NCBI GenBank assembly: GCA_029858965.1
Contig: JAOUDZ010000042.1
Coordinates: 1 to 32,069 of the forward strand
Source: Cyclobacteriaceae bacterium
Lineage (GTDB): Bacteria > Bacteroidota > Bacteroidia > Cytophagales > Cyclobacteriaceae
Reading direction: 5' to 3'
Length of the DNA stretch: 32,069 bases
Shown: in pieces, positions 17,041-24,302 of the stretch
How positions within the stretch are numbered: the stretch's first letter is position 1
Layout: every line of letters starts with the position of its first letter
Position numbers and translations under genes: made by a program
Notes under the pieces: model-generated
What the model was told of the DNA's origin: nothing
Seen by the model: only the letters and a program-made list of their open reading frames with translations
The model's database searches: none

Positions 17041-18387
17041 ATGAAAAGCTCCATACTCAAAATAGCCTTCCTGGCAATTATCCCGTTTTCATTTGGCTTT
17101 ACCCTGCACGCGCAAGACGGAATACCAAGCGAATTCTCTGTGGATGGTATGAAGGTTATCCTCAAACCTTCCATTAAAGAAATTATCAGTGTCCGACTAT
17201 TTATCAAGGGAGGAACGGCTAACTATCCGAAAGCGTTGGAGGGGGTTGAAGCGCTTGCTTTGGAAATGGTTACGGAAGGCGGAACGAAAAACCAAACCAG
17301 AACAGAATTTGCCAGTGCCCTGGAGAAGATCGGAACGTCACTTGCATCAAGCAGCTCACTAGACTACAGTGAGATAAGCTTGTCGTGCGTTAAATCTTTT
17401 TGGGATCCATCCTGGAAACTGTTTGCAGAAGCCATTACAAGTCCCCGATTCGATGAAAAGGAATTTTCGATTATCAAAGGAAGGGTAATTTCCCAGGCAA
17501 AGCAAGCAGAATCAAATCCCGATCAATATCTGCAAAACAGAGCGTTACAAAATGCCTTCGGCAGCCGAAACTATTCCAAGATTCCTGCAGGAACAGTCCA
17601 AAGCCTTGAAAATATTTCATTGCAACAAGTTGTTGCGCATTACAATACCATCCTGGGCAAACAAAACATATTTCTGGTAGTGGTAGGCAATGTTACAGAA
17701 ACAGACATAAAACAAAAAGTGGCAGCCGCCTTTGCAACGCTTGGCCCGGGTAAAATAGCAAAACCTGAGCCCTCAGTGGAATTTACCCCGGCTGTCAATA
17801 TTGAAGATCGTGATATTGCAACCAATTACATCCGGGGGACAATGAATGCACCCGGTGTAAATGAAAAAGATGGAGTACCCATGATGCTGGCGATGAACAT
17901 ACTGCGTTTCCGTTTCTTTGTTGAACTTCGAACCAAGCGAAGTTTGTCGTATGCCCCCGGCGCTTTCTATGCCACTGCCGCAATCAAGAACCCGTATGCG
18001 GTATATTATATTTCCACGACTGATCCGAAGCAAAGCCTTCAGGTCATGATTGATGAAATCAACAAAGTAAAGAATGAGGGTTTTAGCGAAAAAGAACTAA
18101 AAGATATGAAAGAAACCTATCTCACCAATCATTTCCTTGGCCTGGAGACGAATGATTCACAGACCATGTCACTTGGATTGGCTGAAGTAGCCGGAGATTG
18201 GCGCAACACGGAAAGTTTTATGACAAAGGTGGATCATGCAACCATTAAGGATATCAACGATGCATTTAACAAGTATTCTTCCTCCATCAATTGGACCTAT
18301 CTTGGAAAGGAAGATGCTGTCAGCGATGCGGATTTTAAGCAGCCTCAAATGCTTCCGGCTGCGGAAAAAGTGTTACCGAATAAATGA
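17041..18387 (+). CDS. M16-family peptidase, non-catalytic partner subunit
   Basis: A 448-residue M16-fold protein with a signal peptide (to about HAQ24). At the place of the zinc motif the residues are A71-L-A-L-E75 rather than HxxEH, so metal cannot be bound and the subunit is inactive alone. The C-terminal domain keeps the substrate-binding motif in FVELRTKRSLSYAPGAFYA (Arg and Tyr), which in two-subunit M16 enzymes completes the active chamber of the catalytic partner. It follows the catalytic subunit after 5 bases. Substrates are probably peptides or signal sequences in the periplasm, which is inference. Confidence 0.92.
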   Translation: MKSSILKIAFLAIIPFSFGFTLHAQDGIPSEFSVDGMKVILKPSIKEIISVRLFIKGGTANYPKALEGVEALALEMVTEGGTKNQTRTEFASALEKIGTSLASSSSLDYSEISLSCVKSFWDPSWKLFAEAITSPRFDEKEFSIIKGRVISQAKQAESNPDQYLQNRALQNAFGSRNYSKIPAGTVQSLENISLQQVVAHYNTILGKQNIFLVVVGNVTETDIKQKVAAAFATLGPGKIAKPEPSVEFTPAVNIEDRDIATNYIRGTMNAPGVNEKDGVPMMLAMNILRFRFFVELRTKRSLSYAPGAFYATAAIKNPYAVYYISTTDPKQSLQVMIDEINKVKNEGFSEKELKDMKETYLTNHFLGLETNDSQTMSLGLAEVAGDWRNTESFMTKVDHATIKDINDAFNKYSSSINWTYLGKEDAVSDADFKQPQMLPAAEKVLPNK

Positions 18388-18428
18388 CGATTGACTACCC
18401 TGTCGGTGGTATGGCAAAAATATACTCA

Positions 18429-18454
18429 ATTCCCTTATCCCTGGAGTAAGGAAT
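18429..18454. terminator. possible bidirectional terminator hairpin
   Basis: ATTCCCTTA and TAAGGAAT pair with one bulged base around a 9-base loop, between the convergent M16 and HAD genes. There is no T-run, so this is only a candidate. Confidence 0.3.
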
Positions 18455-18497
18455 ATTCCAAGTCGAATCATAGCATTACGATACGAAGGAAAGGGAG

Positions 18498-19337
18498 TTA
18501 GCAGATTGTTCCGTCGGCCATATATTTTTCCAGCACAACTGCAACACCGTCAGCTTTGCTGGATAATGTAATTTCTTTGGCTACAGCTTTAACCTCAGGT
18601 ATTGCATTTTCCACTGCAATACCCCATCCCACGTCGCGGATCATTTCGATGTCATTATAGTTATCACCAAAAGCTATTACTTCTGAAATATTACCATAGG
18701 ATTTTTTCTCCATTACCATTTCAAGCGCCGTAGCTTTTGAAATAGCTTTTGGCGCAATTTCCAAATAGGTTGACTTGGAGCGATATAGGTGAATTACGTT
18801 GAAAAACCTGGCATGCAATGCAGTGTACATTTGATCTAACTCGGTAATGGTCCCCATACACATTACCTTGTGAGGTCCTAAATGAGCACTGCGCCATTTA
18901 TCCATAACCTCGTGGAGCGGCCTGATTACAGGCGATACCTTTGTTATCCTCGCTTCCCGCTCAGTCCATTGGTCGTGTGCAGCAGCATACCATTCATTTT
19001 CCATAAACAAGCTAACATGTATACTTGTCCTGGCAGCCAAATCCAGAATAGCATTGCAGACCGAAAGCGGCATTTTTACCGAATCTAAAATACAGGGTGC
19101 TTGTGAGCCGTTCTCAAAGTAGATGATGTAGCCTCCGTTAAAACAGATTATCGGATGATCCGTAATGCCCAGGTCACGTTGCAGGTGTCGCATAGCTTCT
19201 GGCATTCGGGAAGATGCCAGAATTACGGGGACTTTATCTTTGATGTCCCGGATGGCAGCAATCGTCCGCAGAGAGAGTACTCTGTTCGCGTCTAGCAAAG
19301 TCCCGTCAATATCAGTACAAACAGCACGGATTCTCAT
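18498..19337 (-). CDS. HAD-superfamily phosphatase, Cof subfamily
   Basis: A 279-residue cytoplasmic phosphatase. HAD motif I is TDIDGTLLD with nucleophile D9 and acid/base D11. Motif II is ILASSRMP and motif IV is FGDNYNDIEMI. The cap domain in the middle (about 85-190) is the large C2B type of Cof/YidA proteins, which dephosphorylate sugar phosphates and similar small molecules. The substrate is not predictable. Start is ATG 19337, divergent from the SDR gene with 172 bp between them. Confidence 0.93.
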   Translation of the reverse strand: MRIRAVCTDIDGTLLDANRVLSLRTIAAIRDIKDKVPVILASSRMPEAMRHLQRDLGITDHPIICFNGGYIIYFENGSQAPCILDSVKMPLSVCNAILDLAARTSIHVSLFMENEWYAAAHDQWTEREARITKVSPVIRPLHEVMDKWRSAHLGPHKVMCMGTITELDQMYTALHARFFNVIHLYRSKSTYLEIAPKAISKATALEMVMEKKSYGNISEVIAFGDNYNDIEMIRDVGWGIAVENAIPEVKAVAKEITLSSKADGVAVVLEKYMADGTIC

Positions 19338-19509
19338 ATTAATATTTCTGCGTTTTGTTCAAAAATACAAAATGTAGCAATCCGGTTATTTCTTTGTGAG
19401 GATCATATTGATCGGAAATTTTTGCTGTCATTCCGGAAACCTGGATTAATATTATCCATTATAACAACAGAATGATGGATTAATGATCTTTCTCTTGTAG
19501 TTTTAAACC

Positions 19510-20526
19510 ATGCGTACGCTCGAAGAATTGGACCAAAGACTTTATACTTTAACCGATGACTTTATCAATGATGTCAGAAAACTGACTGGCGACATCCTGA
19601 TCCTGGGAGCAGGTGGCAAAATGGGCCCAAGTCTTGCCATGCTTGCCAAATTGGCGGTCGAAGCAGCCGGCGTCAAAAAGAGAATTGTTGCCGTTTCGCG
19701 TTTCAGCGATAGAAAAGCTCAGCGTGAACTGGAGGGTAAAGGAATCGAAATCATCTCAGCGGATCTGATGGATGACGATGCCCTGCAGGGTCTGCCTGAA
19801 GTTGAAAATGTAATATACATGGCAGGAACGAAATTCGGGACAACGGGCAATGAGCATTTGACATGGGCCATGAACGCGTACCTGCCCGGAAGAGTCGCAA
19901 CAAAATTCAGGGATTCGAAGATCGTTGTCTTTTCAACGGGAAACGTTTACCCTTTGACATCTACAGAGACAAAAGGACCTTCCGAAACGAGTCCCGTTGG
20001 CCCGGTTGGTGAATATGCACAATCTTGTCTGGGCAGGGAACGCATATTCGAGCATTTCTCACACGTGAACAATACACCGGTCTTGATTTACCGGCTCAAT
20101 TATGCCATCGATTTGCGCTATGGGGTATTGCTTGAAATTGCAAAGGCAGTAAAGAACATGAAGCCGATCAATCTTTCAATGGGGTATGTGAATGTTATTT
20201 GGCAGGGCGATGCCAATCAAATTGCAATAAGATGTTTAGGGTTGTGCACATCACCACCAGCAATACTCAACGTCACTGGTAGCGAATGCATTTCTGTACG
20301 GTGGATAGCAAATGAATTTGCGAAATTGTTTGGCATTGATCCTGTATTCGAAAACGAAGAACAACCAACGGCATTACTAAGCAATGCTGCAAGGATGGAA
20401 GAAATATTTACCTTCAAGAAGGTTTCCGTAACCGATATGATTTTGATGACAGCCGAGTGGCTGCAGCACGGAGGACCGCTGCTGGACAAACCAACTCACT
20501 TCCAGGAGCGTACGGGTAAGTTCTAA
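19510..20526 (+). CDS. NAD-dependent epimerase/dehydratase (extended SDR) with atypical active site
   Basis: A 338-residue Rossmann protein. NAD-binding glycines are in GAGGKMG (33-39), ISADLMDDD follows as the adenine-contact region, and VFSTGNVYPL carries the SDR Ser/Thr. The catalytic Tyr is Y169 in EYAQSCLGRER, but the Lys expected four residues later is C173. The enzyme therefore lacks the canonical YxxxK pair, with Arg176 nearby as a possible substitute. It begins a three-gene set with a DHDPS-like aldolase (13 bases away from its preferred start) and an exported oxidoreductase, suggesting catabolism of a sugar or sugar acid. The substrate is unknown. Confidence 0.88.
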   Translation: MRTLEELDQRLYTLTDDFINDVRKLTGDILILGAGGKMGPSLAMLAKLAVEAAGVKKRIVAVSRFSDRKAQRELEGKGIEIISADLMDDDALQGLPEVENVIYMAGTKFGTTGNEHLTWAMNAYLPGRVATKFRDSKIVVFSTGNVYPLTSTETKGPSETSPVGPVGEYAQSCLGRERIFEHFSHVNNTPVLIYRLNYAIDLRYGVLLEIAKAVKNMKPINLSMGYVNVIWQGDANQIAIRCLGLCTSPPAILNVTGSECISVRWIANEFAKLFGIDPVFENEEQPTALLSNAARMEEIFTFKKVSVTDMILMTAEWLQHGGPLLDKPTHFQERTGKF

Positions 20527-20539
20527 TGTGTATGCAAAC

Positions 20540-21595
20540 ATGAAAGATTCATTACCATCAGCCGTCAAAACATTACTACTGGAGGGTACTGTAATACCAG
20601 CCCACCCATTGGCATTGGATAAAAACAGAAAGCTGGACGAAAAGCATCAGCGCGCACTTACACGATATTATATCAGCGCGGGTGCGGGAGGGATTGCCGT
20701 CGGTGTTCACACTACGCAATTTGAAATACGCCTGCCACAGCACAACCTGTATAAGGCTGTACTTTCGATGGCTGCTGAAGAGGTGGAGAAAGCAAAACTC
20801 AAAAGACCATTTATCAAAATAGCTGGAATTACCGGACCAACCGCGCAGGCGGTAAAGGAAGCAACGCTCGCGCGTGAATTGAATTACGATATCGGATTGC
20901 TTAGCAATGGAGGACTTTCGGGCCAATCTGAAAATGAATTAATCCAACGCTTGCAGAAGGTGTCAGAAATCATCCCTGTTTTTGGTTTTTATTTGCAACC
21001 TGCTGTTGGTGGAAGGGTATTAAGCTTTGATTTCTGGTGTAAAGTTGCGGCCAACAAAAATGTTCATGCCATTAAAGTTGCAGCCTTTAACCGGTACCAG
21101 ACTATCGATGTTGTCCGTGCAGTTTGTCAATCGGAAAGGGCACATCAGATTGCACTCTATACAGGCAATGATGATAATATTGTTGGTGACCTGCTTACAC
21201 CCTATCACTTTGAACACAATGGCCAGGTAATAGAAAAAAGATTTGTAGGTGGATTGCTTGGGCATTGGGCATTTTGGACGAAAAATGCGGTTGCGTTGCT
21301 GGATGAAATCAAATCAATTGCGCCGCAAGATGTGCAAGCGATGCTTGCCAAAGGAATAGAAATCACTGATGTAAATGCTGCTGTATTTGACCCTGCTCAC
21401 AACTACAAAGGTTGTATAAGCGGGATCAATGAGATTCTGCGAAGACAAGGGCTGCTTCAAAACAACTTGTGCCTGAGTGAGCATGAATCTCTTTCTCCTG
21501 GTCAGGCTGATGAAATCGACAGGATTTATCGTAACTATGAAAACCTGCACGACGACCGGTTTGTCAGGGATCATTTGAGGGACTGGCTGTCATAA
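20540..21595 (+). CDS. dihydrodipicolinate synthase (DapA) family aldolase/lyase
   Basis: About 351 residues with a (beta/alpha)8 fold, longer than DapA (~295). The Schiff-base lysine is in HAIKVAAF (K179 from this start), and the catalytic Tyr is probably the one in FGFYLQPAVGG (Y151). A GxAVGVHTTQF segment replaces the DapA GTTGE loop, so the substrate differs from aspartate semialdehyde. Relatives cleave 2-keto-3-deoxy sugar acids. The start at ATG 20540 is preferred over an in-frame GTG at 20528, and neither has a clear ribosome-binding site. It lies between the SDR and Gfo/Idh genes in one transcription unit. Confidence 0.87.
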   Translation: MKDSLPSAVKTLLLEGTVIPAHPLALDKNRKLDEKHQRALTRYYISAGAGGIAVGVHTTQFEIRLPQHNLYKAVLSMAAEEVEKAKLKRPFIKIAGITGPTAQAVKEATLARELNYDIGLLSNGGLSGQSENELIQRLQKVSEIIPVFGFYLQPAVGGRVLSFDFWCKVAANKNVHAIKVAAFNRYQTIDVVRAVCQSERAHQIALYTGNDDNIVGDLLTPYHFEHNGQVIEKRFVGGLLGHWAFWTKNAVALLDEIKSIAPQDVQAMLAKGIEITDVNAAVFDPAHNYKGCISGINEILRRQGLLQNNLCLSEHESLSPGQADEIDRIYRNYENLHDDRFVRDHLRDWLS

Positions 21596-21617
21596 TGCAA
21601 AGTTAAATCGATTTATT

Positions 21618-22637
21618 ATGTTTAACAGAAGAGAATTTATCAGGCACTCCTTAATCGCCGGCGCTGCGTCAGGACTAGCCATTAATAACGCCCTCGCTAC
21701 CGAAATGAGTGCGAAGGAAATTCAAATAGGACTCATTGGATTGGATACTTCCCATAGTCCTGCTTACACCAAATTTATCAACGACCCTAAGAATCCGGCC
21801 ATGCAAGGCTTCAAGGTGGCTTTTGCCTATCCATATGGTAGTACTAAAATTGAATCAAGCGCCAGCCGGATACCGCAGTATACCCAGGAGATCAAGGCGC
21901 TGGGTGTGCAGGTTGTCGACACGCTGAATGCACTAGTTGAAGCATCTGACGTGGTCATGCTGATGACCAATGATGGAAATCTCCACCTGGAACAAATTCT
22001 TCCTGTACTTAAGGCAAGAAAAAATGTATACGTAGACAAGCCTGTTGCCGCCCATTTGGGCGATGTCATAAAGATTTACGACGCTGTAAAGCAAGCCGGT
22101 GTCTCCATGTTCTCTTCTTCCCCATTGCGGTATATTGATGGCGCACAACAGGTGCGGTATCATGACGCAGTTGGCAGCGTAATCGGAGCGGACGCATATA
22201 GTCCGCAAAAAACGGAGCCATCCCACACTGATCTTTATTGGTACGGCATCCATGGTGTGGAGATCCTTTTCACGATGATGGGTCCGGGCTGCGCGTTTGT
22301 AAAGCGAACAACCGAAAAAGAACAAGACATCGTTGTTGGAAAATGGACAGACGGCAGGATTGGAACGTATAAAGGCGACTTACAAGGCAGGCAGTTTTAT
22401 GGCGGAACGGCTTATGGAACAAAAGGCGTTTTGTCGGTGGGGCCATTTGCCGGGTATCAAAGCCTGGCGGAGGTTATTATTCAATTTTTCAGAGATGGAA
22501 AAGCGCCAGTAGATGAAAAAGAAACAATGGAGATTTACACGTTCATGGAAGCCGCTGACGAAAGTAAGAAGCAGGGAGGTGAATGGGTAAGCATGCAAAA
22601 AATTTATAATCAGGCGGCAGCGGCTTCAAAGAAATAG
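21618..22637 (+). CDS. Gfo/Idh/MocA-family oxidoreductase, Tat-exported
   Basis: A 339-residue NAD(P)-dependent dehydrogenase-like protein. The N-terminus is a twin-arginine signal (NRREFIRHSLIAGAASGLA), so it is exported folded with its cofactor. The Rossmann segment IQIGLIGLDTSH (35-46) and the family motif VYVDKPVA (with the conserved Lys) are present. The C-terminal beta-sheet domain follows from about 160. Exported members of this family are frequent in Bacteroidota and act on sugars or sugar derivatives. It is 22 bases after the aldolase gene and is the last gene before a strong hairpin. Confidence 0.9.
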   Translation: MFNRREFIRHSLIAGAASGLAINNALATEMSAKEIQIGLIGLDTSHSPAYTKFINDPKNPAMQGFKVAFAYPYGSTKIESSASRIPQYTQEIKALGVQVVDTLNALVEASDVVMLMTNDGNLHLEQILPVLKARKNVYVDKPVAAHLGDVIKIYDAVKQAGVSMFSSSPLRYIDGAQQVRYHDAVGSVIGADAYSPQKTEPSHTDLYWYGIHGVEILFTMMGPGCAFVKRTTEKEQDIVVGKWTDGRIGTYKGDLQGRQFYGGTAYGTKGVLSVGPFAGYQSLAEVIIQFFRDGKAPVDEKETMEIYTFMEAADESKKQGGEWVSMQKIYNQAAAASKK

Positions 22638-22667
22638 CAGGATAGGCTAGCGGTTAATGGGACGGTG

Positions 22668-22698
22668 TTGTAACCAGGTTGTTTGAACCTGGTTACAA
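22668..22698. terminator. strong bidirectional hairpin between convergent genes
   Basis: TTGTAACCAGGTT and AACCTGGTTACAA form a perfect 13-bp stem around the 5-base loop GTTTG. It sits exactly between the ends of the oxidoreductase (22637) and the DDAH-like gene (22713), so it can end transcription from both sides. A run of T is missing, but the placement and stem perfection make the call reasonable. Confidence 0.65.
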
Positions 22699-22712
22699 TT
22701 CGTTTGACAACA

Positions 22713-23591
22713 TTAAACTTGCCTCCACATTGGTCGTGTAAGGCAGGTTGGTCCTCCGCCGCCCTTTATACTGATTTCTTCGCCCTCATATTCAAGCACC
22801 GTGCACCCTGCCTTTTCAAGGGCATGCCTTGTTTTTGTATTTCCAGACAGCATGATACATTTCCTTGGCGCCACCGAAAGTACATTAGCAGCCATGGTAT
22901 CAAATTCCTCCTTCGGAACTTCAACAAACCTATATCCACGTTCCAGGAGTTCATTTCTAAAAACAATTGGCATGAGGGGAGAATACACTACCACCAGGTC
23001 ATGATCAACAGGACTTAATATCGACATGAGGTGAAATACATCTGCAGGGCCTCTATAATGGGGTAACGGAACGGTGACTACCGTAATTCCCAGTGGGCTC
23101 AACAATCCTTTTAGTTGATCAATACCCGCCGCGTTAGAACGATAACTATACCCTACCGCAAGTGTTTGTTCGTCCAGCCAGACAACATCACCGCCCTCAA
23201 TTGTTCCCGGCGATTGTATACTCCCTAGAATCCTGAAACCCAGTTTTTCAAATACTTTCTTTTGTGCCGATGGTTCATTTGCGCGCGCCGGTTTACCCAT
23301 GTTACAAATAATCATCCCGTGATCAGTTACGAGCGATGCATCGCGGCAATAGAGTGAATCCAGCGAGACGGAAGCATCCTGCGGAAAATAACTAAGGCCT
23401 ACACCGCAACTGCGCAGCACAGCTTCAAAGTTACCATACTCTTCTTTCGCTATCTCAATATCTGGTCTGCCCAGGTAGTTGAGTGCCTCCCATTCTTTGG
23501 AAATTTTTTCATTATCCACAAAGGCATCGTCTACGCGCTTAATAAAAACTGAATCTATTTTCCCTACTTCGGATTGACAAGTCAATTTCAT
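22713..23591 (-). CDS. dimethylarginine dimethylaminohydrolase (DDAH)/amidinotransferase family
   Basis: A 292-residue guanidino-modifying enzyme. The catalytic triad is visible: acidic residue in EGGDVVWLDE, His in GPADVFHLMSIL, and the Cys in GGPTCLTRPMW close to the C-terminus. The region LAVGYSYRSNAAGIDQL matches the arginine-contact segment of this family. Members convert methylarginine to citrulline and methylamine or act as arginine deiminase-like hydrolases. Start is ATG 23591 with GGGAG before it, 25 bases after the deacetylase, so it shares a transcript with the deacetylase and GH9 genes. The functional link to polysaccharide breakdown is unclear. Confidence 0.9.
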   Translation of the reverse strand: MKLTCQSEVGKIDSVFIKRVDDAFVDNEKISKEWEALNYLGRPDIEIAKEEYGNFEAVLRSCGVGLSYFPQDASVSLDSLYCRDASLVTDHGMIICNMGKPARANEPSAQKKVFEKLGFRILGSIQSPGTIEGGDVVWLDEQTLAVGYSYRSNAAGIDQLKGLLSPLGITVVTVPLPHYRGPADVFHLMSILSPVDHDLVVVYSPLMPIVFRNELLERGYRFVEVPKEEFDTMAANVLSVAPRKCIMLSGNTKTRHALEKAGCTVLEYEGEEISIKGGGGPTCLTRPMWRQV

Positions 23592-23616
23592 ATTCTCCCA
23601 TTTTGGTTCGAATGCT

Positions 23617-24270
23617 TCATTCAGAAAGAAGATTCTCTACAGTGACAAACTCATAATTCAATGATTTCAGATAGTCCAGCAATTCTGGCAATTTCCAATA
23701 AAATTTATCTTTTCTTCCTGGGTCGGTACCGATGTGCAGTAAAAGTATAAACCCATTAAGGTTATCTGATGTACGCTTGATGGATTGGAAAATCATCTCG
23801 CTACTCCGATAATTCTTCATGTCCGGTGTGGTGTAGTCGGCGTTGCTGAGTGTTCCCGGTGAGAAATTGATAAGTTGAAATCCCATCGCTTTGGTCCAGG
23901 CAGCAATCTCGTCATTATACCACTCGTACGGCGGCATAAAGAAATGTGCCTGATCTTCAGCAATACCGAATCTTTGCATGACGTCATAGTTGGCTGACAG
24001 ATCACGCTCAAATTTCTGTCTTGTTATCAAAGTACTATCGCGGTTGGTCCAATCGCAGTATAATAGATGCTTGTCGGAGTGAGCCCCAAGGTAATGGCTT
24101 CCTTGCTTGAGTTTTCTGATAAGTGGTTCAAAAGCAGCGTTACGATAGAAATTTCCGGTAAGGAAAAATGAAGCCTTGATGTGCGCTGTGTCAAGGGTAT
24201 TCGCAATAAAATCTCCGCCATCCGCAAACGTATCGCCAGTAAAGACTAGCGCAATTTCTTTTTTTGACAA
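23617..24270 (-). CDS. polysaccharide deacetylase (NodB-type), probably the C-terminal part of a GH9 fusion
   Basis: Carbohydrate esterase family 4-like domain of at least 217 residues. Motif 1 is VFTGDTFADGG (the first catalytic Asp region), motif 2 the zinc-binding GAHSDKHLLYCDW (His-Ser-Asp-Lys-His), motif 3 FMPPYEWYN and motif 5 GFILLLHIGTD. It removes acetyl groups from cell-wall or plant polysaccharides. The only start is TTG 24270. However, the frame is open to 24324, and its 13 codons between the GH9 slip site and the TTG read ALTYDHGAIIRGD, which looks like the natural N-terminal edge of this family. There is no signal peptide from TTG. The gene may be expressed as a frameshift fusion with GH9 (see 24309-24315). 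Confidence 0.85.
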   Translation of the reverse strand: MSKKEIALVFTGDTFADGGDFIANTLDTAHIKASFFLTGNFYRNAAFEPLIRKLKQGSHYLGAHSDKHLLYCDWTNRDSTLITRQKFERDLSANYDVMQRFGIAEDQAHFFMPPYEWYNDEIAAWTKAMGFQLINFSPGTLSNADYTTPDMKNYRSSEMIFQSIKRTSDNLNGFILLLHIGTDPGRKDKFYWKLPELLDYLKSLNYEFVTVENLLSE

Positions 24271-24302
24271 ATCCCCTCTGATGATAGCCCCGTGATCATA
24301 CG

